DNA from: Streptomyces sp. 35G-GA-8
Lineage (GTDB): Bacteria > Actinomycetota > Actinomycetes > Streptomycetales > Streptomycetaceae
Length of the DNA: 64,000 nt
Direction: 5' to 3'
Assembly: GCF_023534745.1 (NCBI RefSeq)
Contig: NZ_JAMHJQ010000004.1
Location: 323,608 to 387,607, forward strand
Position numbers and translations under genes: made by a program. A model generated the notes under the pieces. That model was not told the origin of the DNA. It searched no databases and was given only the letters and a program-made list of their open reading frames with translations. Of this stretch, positions 26,462 through 35,396 are shown in pieces; within the stretch, counting starts at the first letter, position 1; the number at the start of each line of letters is the position of its first letter.

Positions 26462-28387
26462 TTACTTGACGACGGTGAGCGGCAGCAGCTTCTTGCCCGT
26501 GGGGCCGATCTGGATCTCGGTGTCCATCTGGGGGCAGACACCGCAGTCGAAGCACGGCGTCCAGCGGCAGTCCTCGACCTCGGTCTCGTCGAGCGCGTCC
26601 TGCCAGTCCTCCCAGAGCCAGTCCTTGTCGAGACCGGAGTCCAGGTGGTCCCAGGGCAGGACCTCCTCGTACATGCGCTCGCGCGTCGTGTACCAGGCGA
26701 CGTCCACACCGAAGTCCGGCAGCGTCTTCTCCGCGCAGGCCATCCAGCGGTCGTAGGAGAAGTGCTCACGCCAGCCGTCGAACCGGCCGCCGTCCTCGTA
26801 CACCGCGCGGATGACCGCGCCGACGCGTCGGTCGCCGCGCGAGAGCAGGCCCTCGACGATGCCGGGCTTGCCGTCGTGGTAGCGGAAGCCGATGGAGCGG
26901 CCGTACTTCTTGTCGCCCCGGATCTTGTCGCGGAGCTTCTCCAGCCGGGCGTCGGTCTCCTCGGCGCTGAGCTGCGGCGCCCACTGGAACGGGGTGTGCG
27001 GCTTGGGTACGAACCCGCCGATCGAGACCGTGCAGCGGATGTCGTTCTGGCCGGACACCTTGCGGCCCTCGGCGATCACCCGGACGGCCATGTCGCCGAT
27101 CTGGAGGACGTCCTCGTCGGTCTCGGTGGGCAGACCGCACATGAAGTACAGCTTCACCTGACGCCAGCCGTTGCCGTACGCGGTGGAGACCGTACGGATC
27201 AGGTCCTCCTCCGAGACCATCTTGTTGATGACCTTGCGCAGCCGCTCGGAGCCGCCCTCGGGCGCGAAGGTGAGACCGGACCTACGGCCGTTCCTGGTCA
27301 GCTCGTTGGCCAGATCGACATTGAACGCGTCGACGCGGGTGGACGGGAGGGACAGCCCGACCTTGTCCTCCTCGTAGCGGTCCGCGAGCCCCTTGGCGAT
27401 GTCGCCGATCTCGCTGTGGTCGGCGGAGGAGAGCGAGAGCAGCCCGACCTCCTCGAAGCCGGTCGCCTTCAGCCCCTTCTCGACCATCTCGCCGATTCCG
27501 GTGATGCTGCGCTCGCGCACCGGGCGGGTGATCATGCCCGCCTGGCAGAACCGGCAGCCGCGTGTGCAGCCGCGGAAGATCTCCACGGACATCCGCTCGT
27601 GGACGGTCTCGGCGAGCGGGACGAGCGGCTGCTTCGGATACGGCCACTCGTCGAGGTCCATCACGGTGTGCTTGGACACCCGCCACGGGACACCGGACCT
27701 GTTCGGTACGACACGGGCGATCCGGCCGTCCGGCAGGTACTCGACGTCGTAGAAGCCGGGGACGTAGACCCCGCCGGTCTTCGCGAGCCGGAGAAGGACC
27801 TCCTCGCGCCCGCCGGGGCGGCCCTCCGCCTTCCAGGCCCGGATGATCTCGGTGATCTCCAGCACGGCCTGCTCGCCGTCGCCGATGACCGCGCAGTCGA
27901 TGAACTCCGCGATCGGCTCGGGGTTGAAGGCGGCGTGGCCGCCGGCGAGCACGATGGGGTGGTCGACGGTACGGTCCCGGGCCGCGAGCGGGATGTCGGC
28001 GAGGTCCAGGGCGGTGAGCATGTTGGTGTAGCCGAGCTCGGTGGAGAAGCTCAGCCCGAAGACGTCGAAGGCACCGACCGGCCGGTGGCTGTCCACCGTG
28101 AACTGCGGGACGTTGTGCTCGCGCATCAGCTCTTCGAGGTCCGGCCAGACGCTGTACGTACGCTCGGCGAGCACGCCCTCGCGCTCGTTCAGCACCTCGT
28201 AAAGGATCATGACGCCCTGGTTGGGGAGCCCGACCTCGTAGGCGTCCGGGTACATCAGCGCCCAGCGGACATCGGTGGAATCCCACGGCTTGACCGTGGA
28301 GTTCAGTTCACCACCGACGTACTGGATCGGCTTCTGCACATGCGGGAGCAGGGCTTCGAGCTGCGGGAAGACCGATTCGGCAGGCAT
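26462..28387 (-). CDS. TIGR03960-family B12-binding-like radical SAM protein
   Basis: A 641-residue protein. The N-terminal region (about 40-190) resembles a cobalamin-binding Rossmann fold (VRWALMYPDAYEVGLPNQG, IVLAGGHAAFNPEPIAEFID, VIGDGEQAV). The radical-SAM cluster site is CTRGCRFC at about residue 275 (CxxxCxxC). A second cysteine set CFDCGVC lies near the C-terminus and could bind another metal. The reaction is unknown; the family is linked with TIGR03936 proteins and RNase E/G. I take ATG 28387 (MPAESVFPQLEALLPHVQKP) as the family N-terminus; ATG 28423 with GGGGTAGG upstream is possible. Confidence 0.92.
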   Translation of the reverse strand: MPAESVFPQLEALLPHVQKPIQYVGGELNSTVKPWDSTDVRWALMYPDAYEVGLPNQGVMILYEVLNEREGVLAERTYSVWPDLEELMREHNVPQFTVDSHRPVGAFDVFGLSFSTELGYTNMLTALDLADIPLAARDRTVDHPIVLAGGHAAFNPEPIAEFIDCAVIGDGEQAVLEITEIIRAWKAEGRPGGREEVLLRLAKTGGVYVPGFYDVEYLPDGRIARVVPNRSGVPWRVSKHTVMDLDEWPYPKQPLVPLAETVHERMSVEIFRGCTRGCRFCQAGMITRPVRERSITGIGEMVEKGLKATGFEEVGLLSLSSADHSEIGDIAKGLADRYEEDKVGLSLPSTRVDAFNVDLANELTRNGRRSGLTFAPEGGSERLRKVINKMVSEEDLIRTVSTAYGNGWRQVKLYFMCGLPTETDEDVLQIGDMAVRVIAEGRKVSGQNDIRCTVSIGGFVPKPHTPFQWAPQLSAEETDARLEKLRDKIRGDKKYGRSIGFRYHDGKPGIVEGLLSRGDRRVGAVIRAVYEDGGRFDGWREHFSYDRWMACAEKTLPDFGVDVAWYTTRERMYEEVLPWDHLDSGLDKDWLWEDWQDALDETEVEDCRWTPCFDCGVCPQMDTEIQIGPTGKKLLPLTVVK

Positions 28388-28440
28388 CACGGCGATCTTT
28401 CGTGGACTGACAGATGCGACCATTCAGCCTACCCCGATGG

Positions 28441-30003
28441 TCACCCGCTCAGATCCGCCCTCAACCGGGGGTCGGACGCCTTCGCCCACAGGTCCGGCAG
28501 CTCCCGTTCGCGGCGCTCGCCCTGGGCCTCCTCCTGGCCGTAGAGCAGACCCCAGGTGAACGCGGACTCGCCCGCCGTGTGGGCCTGGATCGCGAGATCG
28601 CGGAGGGCCTGGCGGGCCACCACGCTGTCCTGGTGGTCGCCGAGCGCGGTCTGGAGTGCCTTCATGCGCTTGGCGAAGCGCTTGGCCGCCTTGCCCAGGG
28701 CAGGCCCGGCGGCCTCGGCGGCGTAGCGGGCGCGCTTGGCGGCCTTGCGGGCGTTGTGCATCGCGAGATCGCGTTCCTCGCCCGGCGCGAGCGCCAGCGC
28801 GTCGCCGACCCGGCCGGCCAGCCGCTCGTAGTTCTTGAGGATCGCCGTGGGCAGCGCCTTCGCGGCGGGCCGCGCCGCGTCCGGCCGCAGCGGCGGCGCG
28901 GTGAGCAGCCCGTCGAGTGTGTCCAGCAGGGTCAGATAGCGCTCACTGTCGAGTACGGCGACGGTTCTGCTCCGGGACCCGGCGCGCTGGGCGGCGTCCC
29001 AGGTCCGGAGCCGGCCGCGCACCGGCCCGAGGAGCAGCGTCACGGGCAGCGCGTCGATACGGGAGCTCAGCCGTTCGTCGAGGACTTCGTGGTCGCGGTC
29101 GACACCCAGCTCCGCCGCGACCCATTTGAGCTCCTCGGCGACCGGGTCGGTGACGGACCGGTCGAGGATCTTGCGGTACGTGCGGAAGGCGGAGCGCATG
29201 CGGCGGGTGGCGACGCGCAGCTGGTGCACGGAGTCCGGCAGGTCGCGGCGTACGGCGGCGTCCTGGGCGACGATCGCGTCGGCCTGGTCGCGCAGATAGG
29301 CGAGGATGTGGTCCCCGGCGCTGCGCGGCCTCCCCTTGGGCGCCCTGGTCGCGGCTCCGCCCGGCTCGTGGGGCGCCGTCTCGGCCAGTGCCCTGCCGAG
29401 CTTGGACGCGGCGGACGCCGGGCGCAGACCGGCCTTGCGGAGCTTCTTCTCCACCGCGTCGAGGATCGCGGGATCGGCGTCGTCGCCGAGCTCCACCTCG
29501 ACCTCGGTCCAGGAGGCGGTCCCGGCGTCCTCGCCGCCGGCGTCCCCGGTGAGCCGTCGGGCCCGTACGGCGTCCACACTCGCCTCGGCGAGCGCCGTGC
29601 CGTTCGTGTCGAGCAGCTGAAGGACATCGCGTGAGGTCGTCAGCCGTACGACGGGGATCAGCCCGGCGCCGCGTACGCGTGAGCGGACCAGCGCGGCGAG
29701 TTCGTCCGGGAGAGTGTCCGCGAGCGGCGCCCGGATCTCGTCACGGATGCCGGTGGAGACCGGGAATTTCAGATGCCAGCCCTCGTCGGGGCCACCCGTG
29801 CGGCGCCGCAGCGTGACATGGTCCGCGGTGAGGCGCAGATCCGCGGTGTCGTAATAGACGGCGTCCAGCTCCACCACGCCCTGGGCGTGAACGGACGCGA
29901 CCCCCTTCACCCCGGTGAGATCCGGCAGTCCGGGGCGTTCGTCGGCGTCGGAGGGCGCGGGAAGTTCGTATTTGCGCTCGATCTCTCGCTTTGTGTCCGC
30001 CAT
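28441..30003 (-). CDS. CYTH and CHAD domain protein
   Basis: A 520-residue cytoplasmic protein. The N-terminal CYTH (triphosphate tunnel metalloenzyme) domain starts at REIERKYELP, carrying the signature ExExK, and continues through VTLRRRTGG and LKFPV to about residue 200. The C-terminal CHAD domain (about 230-500) is helical and histidine-rich: SVHQLRVATRRMRSAFRTYRK, VDRDHEVLDERL, HNARKAAKRARYAAEA and ALGDHQDSVVAR. Such fusions hydrolyse inorganic triphosphate or bind polyphosphate granules, and either role is plausible. The ATG has no ribosome-binding site, but TAAATT lies six bases upstream, so the mRNA may be leaderless. It follows the rodA operon after a terminator. Confidence 0.93.
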   Translation of the reverse strand: MADTKREIERKYELPAPSDADERPGLPDLTGVKGVASVHAQGVVELDAVYYDTADLRLTADHVTLRRRTGGPDEGWHLKFPVSTGIRDEIRAPLADTLPDELAALVRSRVRGAGLIPVVRLTTSRDVLQLLDTNGTALAEASVDAVRARRLTGDAGGEDAGTASWTEVEVELGDDADPAILDAVEKKLRKAGLRPASAASKLGRALAETAPHEPGGAATRAPKGRPRSAGDHILAYLRDQADAIVAQDAAVRRDLPDSVHQLRVATRRMRSAFRTYRKILDRSVTDPVAEELKWVAAELGVDRDHEVLDERLSSRIDALPVTLLLGPVRGRLRTWDAAQRAGSRSRTVAVLDSERYLTLLDTLDGLLTAPPLRPDAARPAAKALPTAILKNYERLAGRVGDALALAPGEERDLAMHNARKAAKRARYAAEAAGPALGKAAKRFAKRMKALQTALGDHQDSVVARQALRDLAIQAHTAGESAFTWGLLYGQEEAQGERRERELPDLWAKASDPRLRADLSG

Positions 30004-30015
30004 GTACCGAATTTA

Positions 30016-30049
30016 GTCCCAGGGGCGGCTCCTGGGCAGCCCCTGGGAC
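30016..30049 (-). terminator. Terminator after rodA
   Basis: A perfect 11-bp stem GTCCCAGGGGC/GCCCCTGGGAC (30016-30026 with 30039-30049) and a 12-base loop, immediately after the rodA stop. It closes the mreB-to-rodA transcript. Confidence 0.75.
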
Positions 30050-30075
30050 CTGTCCGGGGCGTCCCCGGGCGTCGC

Positions 30076-31275
30076 TCAGGCCGACATGGGTCGCTGTACC
30101 CGGATCGACTGGAGCAGTCCGACGGCGATCCACGCCGCGAACATGGCGGTGCCGCCGTACGAGACGAACGGCAGCGGCAGACCCGCCACCGGCATGATCC
30201 CGAGCGTCATCCCGATGTTCTCGAAGGACTGGAACGCGAACCAGGCGATGATCCCCGCGGCGACGATCGTGCCGTACAGCTCGGTGGTCTCCCGGGCGAT
30301 CCGGCAGGCGCGCCACAGGACCACGCCGAGCAGCACCAGGATGAGCCCGGCGCCGACGAAGCCCAGCTCCTCGCCCGCGACCGTGAAGACGAAGTCGGTC
30401 TGCTGCTCGGGCACGAACTGGCCGGTGGTCTGGGAGCCGTGGAAGAGCCCGGTGCCGGTGAGTCCGCCGGAGCCGATGGCGATCCGCGCCTGGTTGGTGT
30501 TGTAGCCGACGCCCGCGGGGTCCAGCTCCGGGTTGGCGAAGGCCGCGAAGCGGTTGATCTGGTACTCGTCGAGCACGCCGAGCGCCGCGACCGCGATGGC
30601 GCCCGCCACCCCCGCGCCGACCAGGCCGATGATCCAGCGGTTGGAGGCGCCGGAGGCGAGCAGTACGCCGAGCACGATGACGGCCATGACCATCACGGAG
30701 CCGAGGTCCGGCATCAGCATGACGATGGCCATCGGGACGACGGCGAGACCGAGGGATTTCGCGACCGTCCGATGGTCCGGATGGACCTGGTCCCCGGCGT
30801 CCACCCGGGCCGCCAGCATGACCGCCATGGCCAGGATGATCGTGACCTTCACGAACTCGGAGGGCTGGAGGGTGAAGCCGCCGCCGATCACGATCCAGGC
30901 GTGGGCGCCGTTGATGGTCGCGCCGAGCGGGGTGAGGACCAGCAGGACCAGGACGACGGAGAGCCCGTACAGCGCGGGGACCGCCCCGCGCATGAGGCGG
31001 TGCCCGACCCAGATCGTGCCGATCATCAGGGCGATCCCGATGCCGGTGTTGAGCAGATGGCGTACGAGGAAGTAGTAGGGATCGCCCTGGTTCAGCTGGG
31101 TGCGGTTACGGGTCGCCGACCAGACAAGCAGCGAGCCGATCAGCGACAGGGCGACCGCCGAGAAGAGCAGCGGCCAGTCGAGTCTGCGCACCATCGAGTC
31201 GCGGGCCACGAGCTTGGCCCAGGTCCCCCGCTCCGGTCCGTATCCGGAGACCGAGAAGCCACTTGTGCCGGCCAT
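30076..31275 (-). CDS. rodA: RodA/FtsW-type SEDS glycosyltransferase (Sfr)
   Basis: A 399-residue polytopic membrane protein with about ten helices. SEDS proteins polymerise lipid II into glycan strands together with a class B PBP. Signature stretches are FTLQPSEFVKVTIILAMA, PDLGSVMVMAVIVL, FVPEQQTDFVFTVAGEELGFVG and GLPLPFVSYGGTAMFAAW. It is preceded by the PBP2 gene with only three bases between, its expected partner enzyme. In S. coelicolor the homologue, named Sfr, belongs to the spore-wall-synthesising complex with the Mre proteins. Confidence 0.97.
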   Translation of the reverse strand: MAGTSGFSVSGYGPERGTWAKLVARDSMVRRLDWPLLFSAVALSLIGSLLVWSATRNRTQLNQGDPYYFLVRHLLNTGIGIALMIGTIWVGHRLMRGAVPALYGLSVVLVLLVLTPLGATINGAHAWIVIGGGFTLQPSEFVKVTIILAMAVMLAARVDAGDQVHPDHRTVAKSLGLAVVPMAIVMLMPDLGSVMVMAVIVLGVLLASGASNRWIIGLVGAGVAGAIAVAALGVLDEYQINRFAAFANPELDPAGVGYNTNQARIAIGSGGLTGTGLFHGSQTTGQFVPEQQTDFVFTVAGEELGFVGAGLILVLLGVVLWRACRIARETTELYGTIVAAGIIAWFAFQSFENIGMTLGIMPVAGLPLPFVSYGGTAMFAAWIAVGLLQSIRVQRPMSA

Positions 31276-31278
31276 CGC

Positions 31279-33471
31279 TCAGTCCCTCCCAATGGGCGTG
31301 TCGGTCTCGTCGTCGGTATCGGTGTCGAGCGGGCCCGCCAGCAGCTGCTCCTCCGGGGCTTCCGTCACCGGCTCGTACGGCCTGATCTTCGGCGCGTCGA
31401 TCGAACCGTCCGGCTGGATCTTCGGCAGTTCCGTGCGCGGCTCGGGCATCAGCGCCTTGCTGAGGTCCTGGTCGCCCTTGGCGTTCAGCCCGTACATCGC
31501 CTCGTAGATCTTTCGCACGGCGGGCCCCGAGGCACCGGAGCCGGTACCACCCTGGGAGATCGTCATGACGATCGTGTAGTCCTCGGTGTACGAGGCGAAC
31601 CACGAGGTCGTCTGCTTGCCGTAGACCTCGGCCGTACCCGTCTTGGCGTGCATCGGGATCTTGTCCTGCGGCCAGCCGCCGAATCGCCAGGCGGCGGAGC
31701 CGCTGGTCGTGACCGCCGCGAGGGCCTGGTCGATCTGCTCCAGCGTCCGCCCCTTCGTCGGCAGCTTGCCGTGGGACTTGGGCGCGATCTCCTCGACCCG
31801 CTTGCCGTCGGCGCTGATGATCGCCTTGCCGACCGTGGGGTTGTAGAGGGTGCCGCCATTGGCGATGGCCGAGTAGATGGTGGCCATCTGGATCGGGGTG
31901 ACGAGGGTGTCGCCCTGGCCGATCGAGTAGTTGACGGAGTCACCGGCGCGCATCCGGTTGCCTTCGAGGCAGCCCTCGTAGGCGATCTTCTCGACGTACG
32001 TGCCGCCCTTCTTGCCCTGCTTGCACCAGCTGACCTTGTTGGCCTCCCAGAAGCTCTGCTTCCACTGACGGTCCGGGATGCGTCCGGTGACCTCGTTGGG
32101 GAGGTCGATGCCGGTCTCCTTGCCGAGGCCGAACTGGTGCGCCGTCTTGTAGAACCAGTCGTTGGGGTGCTTCGGCTTCATGCCGCCGTCTTTCTGCCAC
32201 TCCTTGTGCGCGATGCCGTAGAAAACGGTGTCGCAGGAGACTTCGAGGGCCTTGCCGAGGGTGATGCTGCCGTAGCCCCTGGACTCGAAGTTCTGGAAGA
32301 CCTGGCCGCCGACGCTGTACGAACTGGGGCAGGGGTAGTTGCCGTTGAACTTGTACCCGGCGTTGACCGCGGCGGTCGACGAGACGACCTTGAAGATCGA
32401 GCCGGGGGCCGCCTGGCCCTGGATCGCCCGGTTCAGCAGCGGGAAGTTGGACTTCTTGCCGGTGAGCCTGGCGTACTCCTTGGCGGAGATGCCGCCGACC
32501 CAGGCATTGGGGTCGTACGTGGGCAGGGAGGCCATCGCGACGACCCGTCCGGTCTTCGTCTCCATGACCACCGCGGCGCCGGAGTCCGCCTTGTAGTTCT
32601 TTCCGGTGTTGCGGTCCAACTCCTTGCGGGCGGCCTTCATCGCCTCGTTCAGCTCGTACTCGGTGACGGCCTGCACGCGCGCGTCTATCGAGGTGACGAC
32701 ATTGGCTCCGGGCTCGGCCTTGTCGTTGCGCGCCTGGCCGATGACGCGGCCGAGGTTGTCGACCTCGTACCGGGTGACTCCCGCCTTGCCGCGCAGCTGC
32801 TTGTCGTAGGTGCGCTCCAGTCCCGAGCGGCCGACCTGGTCGGAGCGGAGATACGGCGAGTCGCTCTGCTGGGCCTTGGTGATCTCGTCGTCAGTGACGG
32901 GCGAGAGATAGCCGAGCACCTGGGCGGTGTTGGCGAGCCCGGGCGCGGCGTAGCGGCGTACGGCGGTGGGCTCGGCGGTGATGCCGGGGAAGTCCTCGGC
33001 GCGCTCCCGGATCTGCAGGGCCTGCTGGGTGGTGGCCTCGTCGGTGACCGGGATCGGCTGATAGGGCGAACCGTTCCAGCAGGGCTTGGGGGTCTTCGAG
33101 TCGCAGAGCCTGACCTTGTCCATGACGTCCTTGGGCTTCATGTCGAGGACATCGGCGAGCCGGGTCAGGACGGCCACGCCCTTGTCCGGCATCTTCATCA
33201 GCTCGGTACGGCTGGTGGAGACGACGAGCCGGGTCTCGTTGTCGGCGAGCGCGACCCCGCGGCTGTCGAGGATCGAGCCGCGGACGGCCGGCTGGACGAC
33301 CTGCTGCACGTGGTTGCTCTTGGCCTCGTCCGTGTACTCCTGGCCGTTGCGGACCTGGAGGTACCAGAGCCGGCCGCCGAGGGTGAGGAGAAGCGAGAAG
33401 ACAAGGACTTGAATGATGACGAGCCGGATCTGGACCCGCGGCGTCCGCCCGGTCTCCGGAATATTGCTCAC
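31279..33471 (-). CDS. mrdA: Penicillin-binding protein 2, class B transpeptidase
   Basis: A 730-residue membrane-anchored peptidoglycan transpeptidase. One N-terminal helix (RLVIIQVLVFSLLLTLGGRLW) is followed by a PBP dimerisation domain. The transpeptidase domain has the nucleophile in APGSIFKVVSS (SxxK, about residue 358), SVNYSIGQGD (SxN) and HAKTGTAE (KTG, about 610). The C-terminal about 60 residues are acidic and proline-rich. GTG 33471 is preceded by GGGG. It sits between mreD and rodA and works with RodA in lateral or spore-wall synthesis. Confidence 0.97.
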   Translation of the reverse strand: MSNIPETGRTPRVQIRLVIIQVLVFSLLLTLGGRLWYLQVRNGQEYTDEAKSNHVQQVVQPAVRGSILDSRGVALADNETRLVVSTSRTELMKMPDKGVAVLTRLADVLDMKPKDVMDKVRLCDSKTPKPCWNGSPYQPIPVTDEATTQQALQIRERAEDFPGITAEPTAVRRYAAPGLANTAQVLGYLSPVTDDEITKAQQSDSPYLRSDQVGRSGLERTYDKQLRGKAGVTRYEVDNLGRVIGQARNDKAEPGANVVTSIDARVQAVTEYELNEAMKAARKELDRNTGKNYKADSGAAVVMETKTGRVVAMASLPTYDPNAWVGGISAKEYARLTGKKSNFPLLNRAIQGQAAPGSIFKVVSSTAAVNAGYKFNGNYPCPSSYSVGGQVFQNFESRGYGSITLGKALEVSCDTVFYGIAHKEWQKDGGMKPKHPNDWFYKTAHQFGLGKETGIDLPNEVTGRIPDRQWKQSFWEANKVSWCKQGKKGGTYVEKIAYEGCLEGNRMRAGDSVNYSIGQGDTLVTPIQMATIYSAIANGGTLYNPTVGKAIISADGKRVEEIAPKSHGKLPTKGRTLEQIDQALAAVTTSGSAAWRFGGWPQDKIPMHAKTGTAEVYGKQTTSWFASYTEDYTIVMTISQGGTGSGASGPAVRKIYEAMYGLNAKGDQDLSKALMPEPRTELPKIQPDGSIDAPKIRPYEPVTEAPEEQLLAGPLDTDTDDETDTPIGRD

Positions 33472-33559
33472 TGCGATCCCCCACGGACGGTGCGGCCGGA
33501 CGGTGCGTGGCCGGCCGTGCGCGCGGACGTCCGCGCGACGGCCGCCGGGTGATGCGGTG

Positions 33560-34228
33560 TCACAGTCGCTTGACCCCCTTGATGCGTCCGGCCCGCGTGG
33601 CGCGGTTGCGGGCGGCCCTCAGCCGCAGTCCGCCGCGCTGGCCGCCGATCCGCAGGCCGGTGCCGGTGGTGGTCCAGCCGGACGCGACATCGGCGCCGCC
33701 GCTGCTCTGGGTCTCGGCGAGCGGATCGTTCTCGGCGCGTCTGGCCAGGAACATGATCAGCGGAACGGTGAACGGCGCGAGCAGCAGATCGTAGACCGCG
33801 GCGGTGAACAGCAGCCCGGCCAGCCCGACATGGCGGGCGGCGGTGTCACCGACGAGCGCGCCGACCGCCGCGTACAGCAGGGTCGAGCCGAGCGCCGCGC
33901 CGACGACCGCGGCCATCGGCACGAACGCCGAGCGCATCTGGCCCTTCTCCGGGCGGGCAAGGCCGGCCAGATAGCCGATCACACAGAGCACCAGGGCGTA
34001 GCGGCCGGCGGCGTGGTCGGCCGGGGGCGCCAGATCGGCCAGCAGTCCGGCGCCGAAGCCGATGAGCGCGCCGCCCACATGGCCGTACACGAAGGCCAGG
34101 GCGAGGACGACGAGGAGCATCAGATCGGGGACGGCGCCGGGGAGCTGGAGTCTGGCGAGTACGGACACCTGGATGACGAGGGCGACCACGACCAGCGTGG
34201 TCGAGAGCAGAATCCGGTTGAAGCGCAT
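33560..34228 (-). CDS. mreD: Rod shape-determining protein MreD
   Basis: A 222-residue membrane protein with five to six helices, starting MRFNRILLSTTLVVVALVIQ. Family-like stretches are LPGAVPDLMLLVVLALAFVYG and AAVYDLLLAPFTVPLIMFLA. The C-terminal about 55 residues form a basic cytoplasmic tail (RNRATRAGRIKGVKR), longer than in the E. coli protein. It connects MreC to the elongation machinery. Eleven bases separate it from mreC. Confidence 0.94.
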   Translation of the reverse strand: MRFNRILLSTTLVVVALVIQVSVLARLQLPGAVPDLMLLVVLALAFVYGHVGGALIGFGAGLLADLAPPADHAAGRYALVLCVIGYLAGLARPEKGQMRSAFVPMAAVVGAALGSTLLYAAVGALVGDTAARHVGLAGLLFTAAVYDLLLAPFTVPLIMFLARRAENDPLAETQSSGGADVASGWTTTGTGLRIGGQRGGLRLRAARNRATRAGRIKGVKRL

Positions 34229-34239
34229 GGGGATCAGCC

Positions 34240-35268
34240 CTACTCCTGGTCGTCTGCTTGGCCGTTGGCGTTGGGATCCGGATTGGCGTTCGGGTCCGGA
34301 TTGGCGTTGGCGTCCGGATTGCCGGTGCCGGCCTCGCCGTTCGCCTCGACGTCGGCGTTGGGCGACGGGGTGACCGTGACGGTGACGGTGGGCGTCGGGG
34401 TCGGCTGGGACTTGGGCGGCAGGACCGTGTCGCGCGGGTCCTGCCGGGGAGCCTCCACGACGACGCCGACGAGGTCGAGCTTGGTGAAGCCGACGAAGGG
34501 GCGTACGTACAGGGTCCGGGTCAGATCGCCGCCGGACGGGTCGACCTGGACCACCTCGCCGACCGGGACACCGGGCACGAACGGCTTGTCCTTGCTGGAT
34601 CCGAAGGTGACCAGCCGGTCGCCCTTCTTGATCTTGGCCTTGCCGTTGAGGAGCTGGACGGAGAGCGGACGGTCGCCCTGGCCGGTGGCGAAGCCCAGTT
34701 CGTCGCTGCTCTCCATCCGGGTGCCCACGGTGAAGTCCGGGTCATTGGCGAGCAGTACGGTCGAGGTGCTCGGCCCGACGGTCGTCACACGCCCGACAAG
34801 TCCGTCACCATTCAGCACGGTCATATCGCGCGTGATGCCGTCCTTGGCACCGATATCGATCGTGATGGTCCAGGAGAATCCCTGGGCCGCTCCTATGGCG
34901 ATGACCTCGGCGCCCTTGATTCCGTACTGACCGGCGCCGGCCTTCGCGAGCATCTTGTCCAGTTCGCGCACCCGGCTGCGATTGCGGTCGTCACTGCCGA
35001 GCCGCTGTTTCAGCTCGGTGTTCTCCTTCTGGAGCACGGCGATGCGATTGTGCCGCGCGCCGGAATCCCGTACCGCTCCTATGGCATTGCCCACCGGATT
35101 GACCGCGGACGCGACACCGTTCTCCACCGGACCGAAGACCGTCGCGGCGGCGTGCCGCGCGCCGTCGACCGGGGAATCCTCACCACCGCGGATATCCACC
35201 GTGATCAGTGCGAACGCGATGGCGATCAGCAGCACCAGGAGCAAACGGCTCTCTCGTGTGTCCCTCAC
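34240..35268 (-). CDS. mreC: Rod shape-determining protein MreC
   Basis: A 342-residue bitopic protein. It has one membrane helix (LLLVLLIAIAFALITVDI), a coiled coil (about residues 65-115, containing NRIAVLQKENTELKQRL), and the double beta-barrel extracytoplasmic domain (AEVIAIGAAQGFSWTITIDIG to about residue 270). It scaffolds PBP2 and MreD. The C-terminus is unusual: after a Thr/Pro stretch come repeats built on NPDPNAN, about 45 residues of low complexity. Start GTG 35268; mreB ends 128 bases upstream. Confidence 0.95.
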   Translation of the reverse strand: MRDTRESRLLLVLLIAIAFALITVDIRGGEDSPVDGARHAAATVFGPVENGVASAVNPVGNAIGAVRDSGARHNRIAVLQKENTELKQRLGSDDRNRSRVRELDKMLAKAGAGQYGIKGAEVIAIGAAQGFSWTITIDIGAKDGITRDMTVLNGDGLVGRVTTVGPSTSTVLLANDPDFTVGTRMESSDELGFATGQGDRPLSVQLLNGKAKIKKGDRLVTFGSSKDKPFVPGVPVGEVVQVDPSGGDLTRTLYVRPFVGFTKLDLVGVVVEAPRQDPRDTVLPPKSQPTPTPTVTVTVTPSPNADVEANGEAGTGNPDANANPDPNANPDPNANGQADDQE

Positions 35269-35396
35269 GTGCGGCGGCCGTGCCTTCCTCGTAGGAATGA
35301 TTCTGCGGTGATATCAACGATCCGCCGCGCGGGAGTTCGAGGCCCCTGCCGGGCGTCCCCCCGGCCCGGAGGACCGGGGGGACGGGGACTCTTCCG

